A stretch of DNA of 13,011 bases from Treponema sp. (GCA_020216655.1 JAIWNU010000151.1:1-13011), one strand, 5' to 3'. Shown: positions 1-7,213, numbered from the stretch's first letter. Notes: generated from the sequence alone by a model not told the origin. A program made the numbers and translations.

Positions 1-1030
1 AGAAAACCACCCCCTGAAATCCCTTTACAAAGGTACCGTGGTCCAGCAAAACGGGAACCTTTTCTTCCCCGTCAAGTACTTTTTTCCTTTCACTGGGATT
101 ATATGATCGAACCGAAATCCGTCCTTCTGTCAGAGCAACCAGGTCCTGTACCATTGATTGCACTTCCGAAGCAGGAACCCATCCAGACAACATATAGGCA
201 TTTTTAGAAGAACGTAAAGATGTTTTTAGCTGTTCTATAATAAAAGCAAGTGTAAAATTGTTGTACAGCCGCTGCAGTACCGGTTCCAGAGTTTTTGTCA
301 ATAATGCCTTTTCAGCATTGAGCGCTTCAACTTCCGCTTTTGCGTTCTGCAAGGAACGCTCTAGCCCTTCAAGCATATCCTGAGGAACCCCAGTAAAACC
401 TTCGGGCATAACAAGGGGTGTGAAAGCGGCCTTCTTTAATTCTGAATCCAAGGCAAAGCGGCCTTTTCTGGAAGCAGCGGCTATTACTTTATTATCACTG
501 CCCAGCGGAATAATCACGGCCCGATCCCCTAAAGCAGTTGCAACCATTTCCTGTCCGGTAGTATCAAGCCGGCCGATACGTAAGGTCAAATAAGAAAGCT
601 GATCCAGATTTGAAAAGGGAGCCTTAAGGTTGGCAAAAGCCCGAGCTTCATGCAGGGTTTCTTCGAGTGTTTTAAGCTGCTGTGTTTTTTCTAATTCTTT
701 TGCGCGTAAGGCGTCGATGCGGCTTGCAATTTCCTGAAGACTTGTTTCATCTTCCACTTTTGGCAGCTGCGCGAGATCGCCTGAAAAAGATTTTTTTATT
801 TTTTCAAAGATAAGCAAATAAGCAGATACATCTTCTATTTTTTCAAGCTGCTTTCTGATCTTTTCTATGTTATCAGTATCGAAATCTGACAGAGTGTCAT
901 TTTTAGCTTTCGCTTCATCATCCTGTGATACATGTAACAGAGCCTTTCTTCCCAGATACTCTATGACCGTATCTACGTCCCGAGAAAGTACAAATAATTC
1001 AACATATTTCATTGGCCGTGGACGAATCAT
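1..1030 (-). CDS. atpI: V-type ATP synthase subunit I, N-terminal part (3' end beyond window)
   Basis: Subunit I (a-subunit homologue) anchors the peripheral stalks and carries the ion half-channels of the membrane Vo sector. 343 residues are visible, all in one open frame that reaches the window edge. This is the soluble cytoplasmic half: an MKYVELF-type first strand, then charged helices likely to be coiled coil (about residues 50-90, 105-130 and 215-245), then the family signature SGWVP at residues 282-286. The membrane-spanning C-terminal half lies outside the window. The chosen ATG (1030-1028) overlaps the stop of the upstream subunit C gene as ATGA and has GGAGG at 1042-1038, seven bases away, so translation is probably coupled. 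A second ATG six codons in (MKYVEL) is a possible alternative but has no comparable ribosome binding site. Identity is firm from the SGWVP motif and the neighbours. Confidence 0.93.
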   Translation of the reverse strand, partial: MIRPRPMKYVELFVLSRDVDTVIEYLGRKALLHVSQDDEAKAKNDTLSDFDTDNIEKIRKQLEKIEDVSAYLLIFEKIKKSFSGDLAQLPKVEDETSLQEIASRIDALRAKELEKTQQLKTLEETLHEARAFANLKAPFSNLDQLSYLTLRIGRLDTTGQEMVATALGDRAVIIPLGSDNKVIAAASRKGRFALDSELKKAAFTPLVMPEGFTGVPQDMLEGLERSLQNAKAEVEALNAEKALLTKTLEPVLQRLYNNFTLAFIIEQLKTSLRSSKNAYMLSGWVPASEVQSMVQDLVALTEGRISVRSYNPSERKKVLDGEEKVPVLLDHGTFVKGFQGVVF

Positions 1031-2037
1031 TGAGAAACCTCCAACATAGAAAGCACCTCCCGCCCGGAAAGTCCCAGCGAGACACCCTCTGCAAGACTAA
1101 TAAGAAGATCTTCTTCAAATTGTTTTAGCTTTATAAAACAAGCAGTAGTATTCAAAGAGAATGGACTTCTCCGGAAATAGATTCGTGCTTTCCGATACAA
1201 TAGCAGCGCTGCTTTTCTTTGAACATGGGGAACATCTAAGCGCCAAAAAGTTCCCGGTTCCTCTGGATTGATTAAAAATGCATATTTAAAATTAGTCCAG
1301 GCAGAATACTGATCAAAGGGCAGATCAAGACAATCCCGAGCAGCCTGGGATAAAGAATATTTTCCGTCATAAAGATCTAACAGTAAGGGTTCAATATCTT
1401 TTTTTTCAAAATGGTAATAATAGCTTAGCCTAAGGGCCCAAAGAATATTTTTTAATACAATTTCATCAGAAATAATGTCTCTAATATATTTTATATCTGT
1501 ACTAGAAACCTTTTGTAATTCATTCCACAGTATCGAATAATAATGTTGATCAAGTTCTATGTGCAGTTTTACAAGCTCATTTTGATTATCCCCCAGCCGC
1601 TTGAGCAGCCATTCGAAATCAGTACCGGTAAACATACCCTTTGGATCAGGATATTTATCAAAATGAACTGTTCCAAAACGGCCTAAATCGGCATGAGAGG
1701 GAGCTTGTGGCTCCTTATCAATCAGTGCGGAAATGAGTAACTTTACATCTGCAAATTCATAACTTCTAACTAAAAGCTCTATGAAACGAGGAATACTTGG
1801 CTGTGTTTTTAAAAGCTGGTTAATCTGATGGGTTGTTCGGGCGATAACTTTTTTTTGAAATGCAACAAGCAATTCCTTTTCAGGAAGTTCAACAAAGTCA
1901 TTAGGAAAGATGAGCCGATCCAGTTCCGATAGACGATTTATATCCTGCAAACGCTTGATACGGTTTCCAACAAAGGATTTGCCAATAATTCCGCAGGCTT
2001 TAGCATAGATATAAGCTCTATCGGCGGTTGAATTCAT
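1027..2037 (-). CDS. atpC: V-type ATP synthase subunit C (AC39 / d-subunit family)
   Basis: 336 residues, mostly helical and without membrane segments, close to the usual length of bacterial V-ATPase subunit C. In this family the protein is a funnel-shaped socket that joins the central rotor stalk to the membrane c-ring. The clearest family trace is the C-terminal helix containing FIKLKQFEEDLLISLAEG (about residues 301-318); the AC39 family typically has an I/V-K-x-K-x-x-E block followed by a short RxIxxG-like stretch there. The start ATG has GGGAG at 2050-2046, eight bases upstream, and lies one base after the stop of the coiled-coil gene. Its own stop overlaps the subunit I start. Position between a stalk protein and subunit I supports the assignment. 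The call rests on the C-terminal motif, length and context, since the middle of the protein is divergent. Confidence 0.8.
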   Translation of the reverse strand: MNSTADRAYIYAKACGIIGKSFVGNRIKRLQDINRLSELDRLIFPNDFVELPEKELLVAFQKKVIARTTHQINQLLKTQPSIPRFIELLVRSYEFADVKLLISALIDKEPQAPSHADLGRFGTVHFDKYPDPKGMFTGTDFEWLLKRLGDNQNELVKLHIELDQHYYSILWNELQKVSSTDIKYIRDIISDEIVLKNILWALRLSYYYHFEKKDIEPLLLDLYDGKYSLSQAARDCLDLPFDQYSAWTNFKYAFLINPEEPGTFWRLDVPHVQRKAALLLYRKARIYFRRSPFSLNTTACFIKLKQFEEDLLISLAEGVSLGLSGREVLSMLEVSQ

Positions 2038-2038
2038 T

Positions 2039-2347
2039 CTAATCGCTCCCGAACAGCAGTTGTTGCATCAATTGGTTAAAAGCTAAATACTGTACGGGTT
2101 GATCTTCCAATTCCTTTTTATATTTTAAAAGAGATTCAGCATAGGATTCTTTTACTTTTTGAATTTTATCCTGAAATTGAACTTCCAGTTCTGATAGTTT
2201 TGTTTTATATAATTTTTCATAAGCTTCCCGGCATAATTTTTCCTGCTCAGCTATTCGCCGGTCTGCTTCTTTCTGCGCTTCCAGCACAAGCGCAGAAGCC
2301 TCATTTTCAATCTCTAAAAGGTGCTGGAGCACATCTTGTTCACTCAT
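2039..2347 (-). CDS. V-type ATPase peripheral-stalk subunit (G/H-like coiled coil)
   Basis: A 102-residue, highly charged protein without membrane segments. Residues about 8-82 are almost continuous helix rich in Glu, Lys, Gln and Ala, including ALVLEAQKEADRRIAEQEKL. That pattern is typical of V/A-ATPase subunits G, H (AhaH) and NtpF, which pair with subunit E to form the peripheral stator stalk. The last 20 residues are more hydrophobic and may cap the coil. It starts 11 bases after the ptsN-like gene with AAGGA just upstream, and ends one base before subunit C. Coiled-coil proteins of this size carry little sequence signal, so subunit identity is inferred mainly from context. A short subunit E or an unrelated coiled-coil protein is possible, although E is usually near 190-200 residues. 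Confidence 0.7.
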   Translation of the reverse strand: MSEQDVLQHLLEIENEASALVLEAQKEADRRIAEQEKLCREAYEKLYKTKLSELEVQFQDKIQKVKESYAESLLKYKKELEDQPVQYLAFNQLMQQLLFGSD

Positions 2348-2358
2348 GGGGTCCTTCT

Positions 2359-2832
2359 TTAACTTAATGCAATTAACACATCCTCGTATTTTTTAATGAT
2401 TGCATGGGCGCTTTGGGGCGTATTTTGCGCCACCAGATCAGTATAGAACTGCGGATTGTCAAGAAGTTCCGCAAGGCGTTTCAACAGCCGAAGATGCTTT
2501 TCAGAATCTTTTTGCGGAGCTAACATTAGGAACAGAAGATAAACCGGCTCTCCATCCAGAGCATCATAATCAAGTCCCTTTTTAGAGATTCCCAGAACGC
2601 CATACACACGATCAACCACATTGGTCTTTCCATGAGGTATGGCAATTCCCTTTTTAATACCAGTAGACATTTTAGATTCCCGGTCACGGATGGCGGCGAG
2701 AATTTCATCCCGGGCTGATGAATTGGTGACTTGGCAGAAAAAGTCTACCAATTCTTCAAAGGCTTCGTCTTTATCTTCTGCTTCAAGCCCAACTTTAATT
2801 AATTCAGGGGGAAAAGTCTCATGCAGGAGCAT
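2359..2832 (-). CDS. ptsN: PTS EIIA protein, PtsN (EIIA-Ntr / fructose-mannitol EIIA) type
   Basis: 157 residues forming a single stand-alone EIIA domain of the fructose/mannitol-nitrogen family. The phosphorylatable histidine is His67 in GIAIPHGKT. Family features around it include RDRESKMSTGIKKGIAIPHG (the T/S-G-I/V-x-x-G-I-A-I-P-H core) and, later, LLFLMLAPQKDSEKHLRLLK. There is no EIIB or EIIC partner in the window. Such orphan EIIA proteins usually act as regulators: they accept phosphate from HPr and change partner activity according to PEP supply. It sits between secG (15-base gap) and V-ATPase genes, downstream of glycolytic genes. AGGAGG at 2843-2838, five bases before the ATG, is one of the best ribosome binding sites here. 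A role as a PEP sensor for this operon is inferred from position only. Confidence 0.9.
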   Translation of the reverse strand: MLLHETFPPELIKVGLEAEDKDEAFEELVDFFCQVTNSSARDEILAAIRDRESKMSTGIKKGIAIPHGKTNVVDRVYGVLGISKKGLDYDALDGEPVYLLFLMLAPQKDSEKHLRLLKRLAELLDNPQFYTDLVAQNTPQSAHAIIKKYEDVLIALS

Positions 2833-2847
2833 CGCCGCCTCCTAAAA

Positions 2848-3216
2848 TTATTGACCGGAAGTAGAACTGGTATTTGCGGAATCAGTAGCAGCCGGACTTG
2901 TAGTACCAGCTTGGTCATTCCACCATTCAGAGTTGCTCGTACTTTCTAGCTGCTGAGCCGCAGCTTTAACGCCCTTATCGCTGGGAGTACGATTCACCAA
3001 AGCCAATGAAAAGCTTAAGATAAGAAACAATGCGCCTAAAATAGTGGTAGTTTTGGTAAGCACATTGCCAGACCGGGATCCAAAGGCAGAGTTGCTGCCG
3101 CCGGCAAAAATACCGCCCAAAGAATCCCCTTCTTCGTTCTGGATAAGCACAATAAGAATTAAAAGAATGGCTACAATAACAAAAAGCACAAGCAATAAGA
3201 CATTAACTAAACCCAT
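2848..3216 (-). CDS. secG: Preprotein translocase subunit SecG (122 aa)
   Basis: SecG is the small auxiliary subunit of the SecYEG channel; it assists SecA-driven export. Two hydrophobic segments are visible (about residues 2-24 and 56-76). They flank the conserved cytoplasmic loop QNEEGDSLGGIFAGGSNSAF, whose Gly/Ser/Phe-rich motif is diagnostic. After the second segment comes a tail of about 45 residues rich in Ser, Thr, Ala, Gln and Asn, expected outside the membrane; it makes the protein longer than most SecG (about 75-110). I place the start at ATG 3216-3214, because GGAG at 3228-3225 is eight bases upstream of it. The frame extends to a GTG at 3225, but that GTG overlaps the ribosome binding site and cannot use it. 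It follows tpiA after a hairpin-bearing spacer. pgk-tpiA-secG linkage is common in bacteria. Confidence 0.94.
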   Translation of the reverse strand: MGLVNVLLLVLFVIVAILLILIVLIQNEEGDSLGGIFAGGSNSAFGSRSGNVLTKTTTILGALFLILSFSLALVNRTPSDKGVKAAAQQLESTSNSEWWNDQAGTTSPAATDSANTSSTSGQ

Positions 3217-3224
3217 CGATATCA

Positions 3225-3228
3225 CTCC
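3225..3228 (-). promoter_or_regulatory. secG ribosome binding site (decides start)
   Basis: GGAG on the minus strand, eight bases before ATG 3216. It excludes the upstream in-frame GTG (3225-3223) as the initiator, because the last G of the site is the first base of that GTG. Confidence 0.7.
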
Positions 3229-3239
3229 GTAATAAAGCT

Positions 3240-3265
3240 AACGGCCATTCTATCGAATGGCCGTT
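3240..3265. other. Perfect 11-bp intercistronic hairpin between tpiA and secG
   Basis: Bases 3240-3250 (AACGGCCATTC) are exactly complementary to 3255-3265, with a four-base loop. In the minus-strand transcript the stem begins 15 bases after the tpiA stop and ends about 11 bases before the secG GGAG. It is not followed by a U-tract (next bases AGCUUUAUU), so it is a poor intrinsic terminator. It more likely stabilises the tpiA mRNA 3' end, marks a processing site, or partly limits read-through into secG, ptsN and the ATPase genes. Structure is seen; function is inferred. Confidence 0.7.
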
Positions 3266-3280
3266 GATTATGCAAGGGTT

Positions 3281-4030
3281 TTACGCAAACTTTGCGATGG
3301 GGACGAAGGTTTCTGCCTTAAGAGCAGCACCTCCGACCAAAGCTCCGTCTATGTTTTCTTTAGCCATAAGCTGAGATGCATTTTCAGGTTTTACTGAACC
3401 ACCGTACTGGATGCACAAAGCCTTAGCGGCCCCTTCACCATACAGTTTTCCGATTACTTTCCGTATATATGCATGGATTGCATCGGCATCCTCAGGGGTA
3501 GCGGTTTTTCCGGTACCAATAGCCCATACAGGTTCATAAGCGATGGTAACCCGCTTAAGCTCTTCGGCAAAGACACCTTCCAGCCCCTTTACGGTCTGGG
3601 TTTCGCAAACCGCTTCGGCTTTGCCTGCTTCCCGTTCTTCCAGGAGTTCACCGACACAAAGAATTACCTCAAGGCCATGTTTGAGAGCAAGACGAACCTT
3701 TTTGTTGATAAGCTCGTCGTCTTCTTTATACAGATGCCGGCGTTCACTATGACCAAGAATAACAGCTTGCACTCCCAGATCTTTGAGCTGCAGCACCGAA
3801 ACTTCTCCGGTATGGGCACCCTGTTCTTCAGCGGCCATGTTCTGAGCCCCCAGCATGATATTAGTGCCCGCTACAATCTTTCCTACGGTTTCCAGGGCAG
3901 TAAAGCTCGGAGCCACAAGATACTTATGTTTTCCGTCCTTAAGCTGAGCTACCAGGGCGGTGGCTAGTTCGGCGGCTTCCTGCCGGGTTTTGTGCATCTT
4001 CCAGTTGCCCGCAATAAAATAATTCCGCAT
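3281..4030 (-). CDS. tpiA: Triosephosphate isomerase
   Basis: 249 residues, normal length for this (beta/alpha)8 enzyme, which interconverts dihydroxyacetone phosphate and glyceraldehyde 3-phosphate in the cytoplasm. Catalytic residues are all present: Asn9 and Lys11 in AGNWKMHK, His94 in ILGHSERRH, and Glu166 in AYEPVWAIGTGKTA, which also supplies flexible loop 6. The phosphate-binding ends YGGSVKPEN and DGALVGGAALK are intact near the C-terminus. The start is ATG 4030-4028, with AGGAG six bases upstream. The frame begins one codon earlier with TTG, but that would be closer to the ribosome binding site and gives a non-family N-terminus. The spacer from pgk is 15 bases, so the two are surely co-transcribed. 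Nothing is missing or unusual. Confidence 0.98.
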   Translation of the reverse strand: MRNYFIAGNWKMHKTRQEAAELATALVAQLKDGKHKYLVAPSFTALETVGKIVAGTNIMLGAQNMAAEEQGAHTGEVSVLQLKDLGVQAVILGHSERRHLYKEDDELINKKVRLALKHGLEVILCVGELLEEREAGKAEAVCETQTVKGLEGVFAEELKRVTIAYEPVWAIGTGKTATPEDADAIHAYIRKVIGKLYGEGAAKALCIQYGGSVKPENASQLMAKENIDGALVGGAALKAETFVPIAKFA

Positions 4031-4036
4031 CAATAA

Positions 4037-4041
4037 CTCCT
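4037..4041 (-). promoter_or_regulatory. tpiA ribosome binding site (decides start)
   Basis: AGGAG on the minus strand, six bases upstream of ATG 4030. It lies inside the 15-base pgk-tpiA spacer and favours the ATG over the preceding in-frame TTG at 4033-4031. Confidence 0.7.
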
Positions 4042-4045
4042 TGTA

Positions 4046-5305
4046 TTAACGGCAGACTTCGATACCGGGAAGCTTCTTGCCTTCCAAGAGTTCCAGAGAA
4101 GCACCGCCGCCGGTGGATACGTGGCTCATTTTCTCAGCCAGACCGAACTTGTTCACCGCTGCCACTGAATCACCGCCGCCTACAACAGTAATTGCACCGC
4201 GGCCGGTAGCTTCTGCAACCATTTTGGCTACTTCACCGGTTCCCTTGGCAAAGTTATCGAATTCAAATACACCGACCGGGCCGTTCCAGACGATTGTCTT
4301 TGCCTTTGCAAGCACTTCCTTGTATTTTGCCAAAGTCTTGGGTCCCACATCCAGCCCCATGAGACCATCGGGAACATCGATACCGTCCACTGCCACAGGA
4401 GTTGCATTGGCGTCGAATTTATCAGCACAGACATGATCTACCGGAAGCACGATCTCCGCCCCAACCTTTTTAGCAGCGGCAAGTATGCTCTTGGCTGTAT
4501 CCAGTTGATCATCTTCTACCAGGGAAGAACCAACTTTGTATCCCTGGGCCTTTAGGAAGGTATAGGCCATACCGCCGCCGATAACCAGAGCGGACGCATT
4601 TTTAAGGAGGCTTTCAAGAACAGCAATTTTGGAGGAGACCTTAGCACCGCCGATGATAGCCACCAGGGGCTTTACCGGATTAGTAACGATAGGCTCAAGG
4701 TAATTAACTTCCTTCTCCATAAGGAAGCCAGCGACAGAAACAGGAACAAATTTAGCAATAGAAGCGGTAGAAGCATGGTCTCGGTGGGCGGTACCAAAGG
4801 CATCGTTTACAAAGACCTCACCATAGGTGGCCAGTTCCTTTGCCAGCTTATCCCGTTCTTCCCCATCCTCGCTGGTCTCTTCTTTGTGGAAACGGGTGTT
4901 TTCCAGCATGATAATCGATCCATCAGGCTGGGATTCGATAAAGGCCTTTTTGCCAAAGCAGCTGTCTTCACCGGCAAAAACAACCGGCTTGCCGAGCTTT
5001 TGAGAAAGATAGGCCGCAACCGGTGCCATGCGGTGCTTGCCCGCGATATAGGCGGCTTCATCAAAGGGTTTACCATCCTTTTCAGCCTTTTCCTTAGCCT
5101 TTTTCATATCCTTTTTGGGATCTCCCAGATGGCTCATGAGCACAATGCTTTTAGCTCCCTGATCCAAAACATACTTAATGGTAGGAATAGCTGCCACAAT
5201 GCGGGTATCATCCTGAACTTTTCCATCCTTCATGGGAACGTTAAAGTCTACGCGCATAACCACCCGTTTTCCTTTTAGATTTACATCCCGTACTGTCTTA
5301 ATCAT
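4046..5305 (-). CDS. pgk: Phosphoglycerate kinase (with lysine-rich insert)
   Basis: 419 residues, slightly longer than the usual 390-400. It transfers phosphate from 1,3-bisphosphoglycerate to ADP. Motifs in order: RVDFNVP (18-24), MSHLGDPKK (57-65), ENTRFHKEE (135-143), NDAFGTAHRDHAS (167-179), GGAKVSSKI (219-227), GGGMAYTFLKAQG (243-255), WNGPVGVFE (340-348) and GGGDS (376-380). Two oddities stand out. SHLG is followed by Asp62, where most PGKs have the substrate-binding Arg of SHLGRP. Then comes an insert of about 20-25 residues (about 64-90) rich in Lys, Asp and Glu before the usual LAPVA-like helix. The start ATG has AGGAGG at 5317-5312, six bases upstream. The gene lies 145 bases after gap, behind a terminator-like structure, and 15 bases before tpiA. 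Confidence 0.98.
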   Translation of the reverse strand: MIKTVRDVNLKGKRVVMRVDFNVPMKDGKVQDDTRIVAAIPTIKYVLDQGAKSIVLMSHLGDPKKDMKKAKEKAEKDGKPFDEAAYIAGKHRMAPVAAYLSQKLGKPVVFAGEDSCFGKKAFIESQPDGSIIMLENTRFHKEETSEDGEERDKLAKELATYGEVFVNDAFGTAHRDHASTASIAKFVPVSVAGFLMEKEVNYLEPIVTNPVKPLVAIIGGAKVSSKIAVLESLLKNASALVIGGGMAYTFLKAQGYKVGSSLVEDDQLDTAKSILAAAKKVGAEIVLPVDHVCADKFDANATPVAVDGIDVPDGLMGLDVGPKTLAKYKEVLAKAKTIVWNGPVGVFEFDNFAKGTGEVAKMVAEATGRGAITVVGGGDSVAAVNKFGLAEKMSHVSTGGGASLELLEGKKLPGIEVCR

Positions 5306-5323
5306 ATGGTTCCTCCTGAAATG

Positions 5324-5351
5324 AAAAAGCCCCGGCCTAAATGGACGGGGC
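5324..5351 (-). terminator. Intrinsic terminator-like hairpin in the gap-pgk spacer
   Basis: In the minus-strand RNA, GCCCCG (plus positions 5351-5346) pairs with CGGGGC (5334-5329). The stem continues after one mismatch through CC/GG to a five-base loop, and five U residues follow directly (5328-5324). The stem is very GC-rich, so it looks like a real Rho-independent terminator. The U-tract ends only seven bases before the pgk AGGAGG. pgk and everything downstream have no other visible promoter, so partial or regulated read-through seems required. Confidence 0.75.
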
Positions 5352-5372
5352 CCTACCTTGAAACCGTAGGCC
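5349..5372 (-). promoter_or_regulatory. Possible antiterminator hairpin overlapping the pgk-leader terminator
   Basis: GGCCUAC (plus 5372-5366) can pair with GUAGGGCC (5356-5349) with one bulged base and a nine-base loop. The second arm includes the first three bases (5351-5349) of the terminator's 5' arm, so the two hairpins compete. A smaller stem CCGUA/UACGG (5378-5374 with 5368-5364) competes with this one in turn. The pairings are read directly; regulation is inference. Confidence 0.4.
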
Positions 5373-5401
5373 GTACGGATTCAGGGCAAATCAATAATGA
5401 G

Positions 5402-5436
5402 AGGCTTTCCGATCCGCTGTGAGGTTCAGAAAGCCT
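5402..5436 (-). other. Hairpin just downstream of gap
   Basis: AGGCTTTC and its exact complement GAAAGCCT (5402-5409 with 5429-5436) form an 8-bp stem with a 19-base loop, starting 15 bases after the gap stop. A weak outer stem, GCAAA (5450-5446) with UUUGC (5390-5386), could enclose it. There is no proper U-tract. It could protect the gap mRNA 3' end or form part of the leader of pgk. Confidence 0.5.
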
Positions 5437-5450
5437 GTTTTGCAGTTTGC

Positions 5451-6545
<1,095 letters not shown>

Positions 6546-6555
6546 TTATAATGAA

Positions 6556-6584
6556 ACAGTACGCAAAAACTAAAAAAGTGTCAA
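6556..6584 (-). promoter_or_regulatory. Sigma70-type promoter of gap
   Basis: A perfect -35 box TTGACA (6584-6579) is followed by a 17-base T-rich spacer and TACTGT (6561-6556) as a weaker -10. Transcription would start near 6549, leaving a leader of about 28 bases with GGAGG before the gap ATG. The region 6585-6653 between this and the HD gene holds no strong terminator or operator that I can see; a 6-bp AGATAT/ATATCT pairing with a long loop is too weak to call. Confidence 0.7.
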
Positions 6585-6653
6585 CCGGCAGAAATAATTT
6601 CCAATAAATGTAAGATATTGCATTCGTATAAAACGTTCTGTCACCAAAGATAT

Positions 6654-7205
6654 CTAAAAGTTGCAGCTTTTTAAATATGCCCGCCGGCTTACGACAAGGG
6701 ATTTAAGTTCCGCGAGCATATCTTTATTCACCTCTTCTGCTATGGGAAATATGAACCGTTCCGTTTCATCAGTATAGCGGGCGATAAATTCAGCGTTGGT
6801 GACAAAGCCGAGGGAAATCATATTTGAAATCCGGTCGGCCACCTTGAGTACCTTGGCATTATAGGACCCTTGATTTTTCACCCGAACAAGAAAAGCAGCC
6901 TTTGTTTCGTCCACCCTGCGGGATACTTCGAGGACTAGGTTGTAAACTGCAGGACTGTCATAATCGATAGAGAGAAGTTGATTCCTATTAAAATCCGGAA
7001 CATCTTCAATAAGATCATGGACCACCGAGGCTTTGAGGAGCACCGAGTCGATATAGCCATAGTCAATTAAGGTTGCCATAGTATCAATCTGATGCCGAAA
7101 CATATTGCCGCCACCTTCGCGATTTTTTCCGATTAGACTAGTTGCAAGTTGAATATAAGGAGCAATGTGCATCCCCTTAAGCTTGAGCATTTCCTCGGTG
7201 TTCAT
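6654..7205 (-). CDS. Small HD-domain hydrolase, candidate (p)ppGpp hydrolase (Mesh1/SAH-like)
   Basis: 183 residues, a single metal-dependent HD domain with no synthetase, TGS or ACT part. The residues match, in order and nearly in spacing, those described for the Rel/SpoT hydrolase site: Arg29, His38 (FRHQID), His63-Asp64 and Glu67-Asp68 (VVHDLIEDV), Asp124 and Asn128 (KVADRISNM). The equivalents in Streptococcus Rel, from memory, are R44, H53, H77-D78, E81-D82, D144 and N148. Length is like Mesh1-type small alarmone hydrolases. The family assignment is well supported by these motifs; the substrate is inferred. It starts eight bases after the valS stop with only a weak AGGG (7215-7212) upstream, so translation is probably coupled to valS. 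A nucleotidase or phosphodiesterase of another HD class is the main alternative. Confidence 0.9.
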   Translation of the reverse strand: MNTEEMLKLKGMHIAPYIQLATSLIGKNREGGGNMFRHQIDTMATLIDYGYIDSVLLKASVVHDLIEDVPDFNRNQLLSIDYDSPAVYNLVLEVSRRVDETKAAFLVRVKNQGSYNAKVLKVADRISNMISLGFVTNAEFIARYTDETERFIFPIAEEVNKDMLAELKSLVVSRRAYLKSCNF

Positions 7206-7213
7206 ACCATACC

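Noticed and set aside
3223-3225. GTG at 3225 as the secG start, and TTG at 4033 as the tpiA start
   Set aside because: The GTG overlaps its own ribosome binding site, and the TTG is only three bases from it. The next in-frame ATG in each case has normal spacing and gives the family N-terminus.
3473-3967. 164-codon plus-strand frame opposite tpiA, and a 167-codon one at 4775-5278 opposite pgk
   Set aside because: Both are antisense shadows of well-identified glycolytic genes, with no family resemblance and no independent expression signals.
5306-5450. Known metabolite riboswitch in the gap-pgk spacer
   Set aside because: I could not match the spacer to any riboswitch core I know. Only competing hairpins are supported, reported as attenuator-like.
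6585-6653. Possible terminator after the HD gene (AGATAT/ATATCT)
   Set aside because: Six AT-rich base pairs with a loop of about 30 bases and no T-tract are too weak to call.
7202-7210. Two-codon mini-frame ATG-GTA-TGA (Met-Val) directly after valS, overlapping the HD gene start
   Set aside because: It is amusing after a valyl-tRNA synthetase, but the weak AGGG is only one base away, so ribosomes are unlikely to start there. Such short frames arise often by chance.
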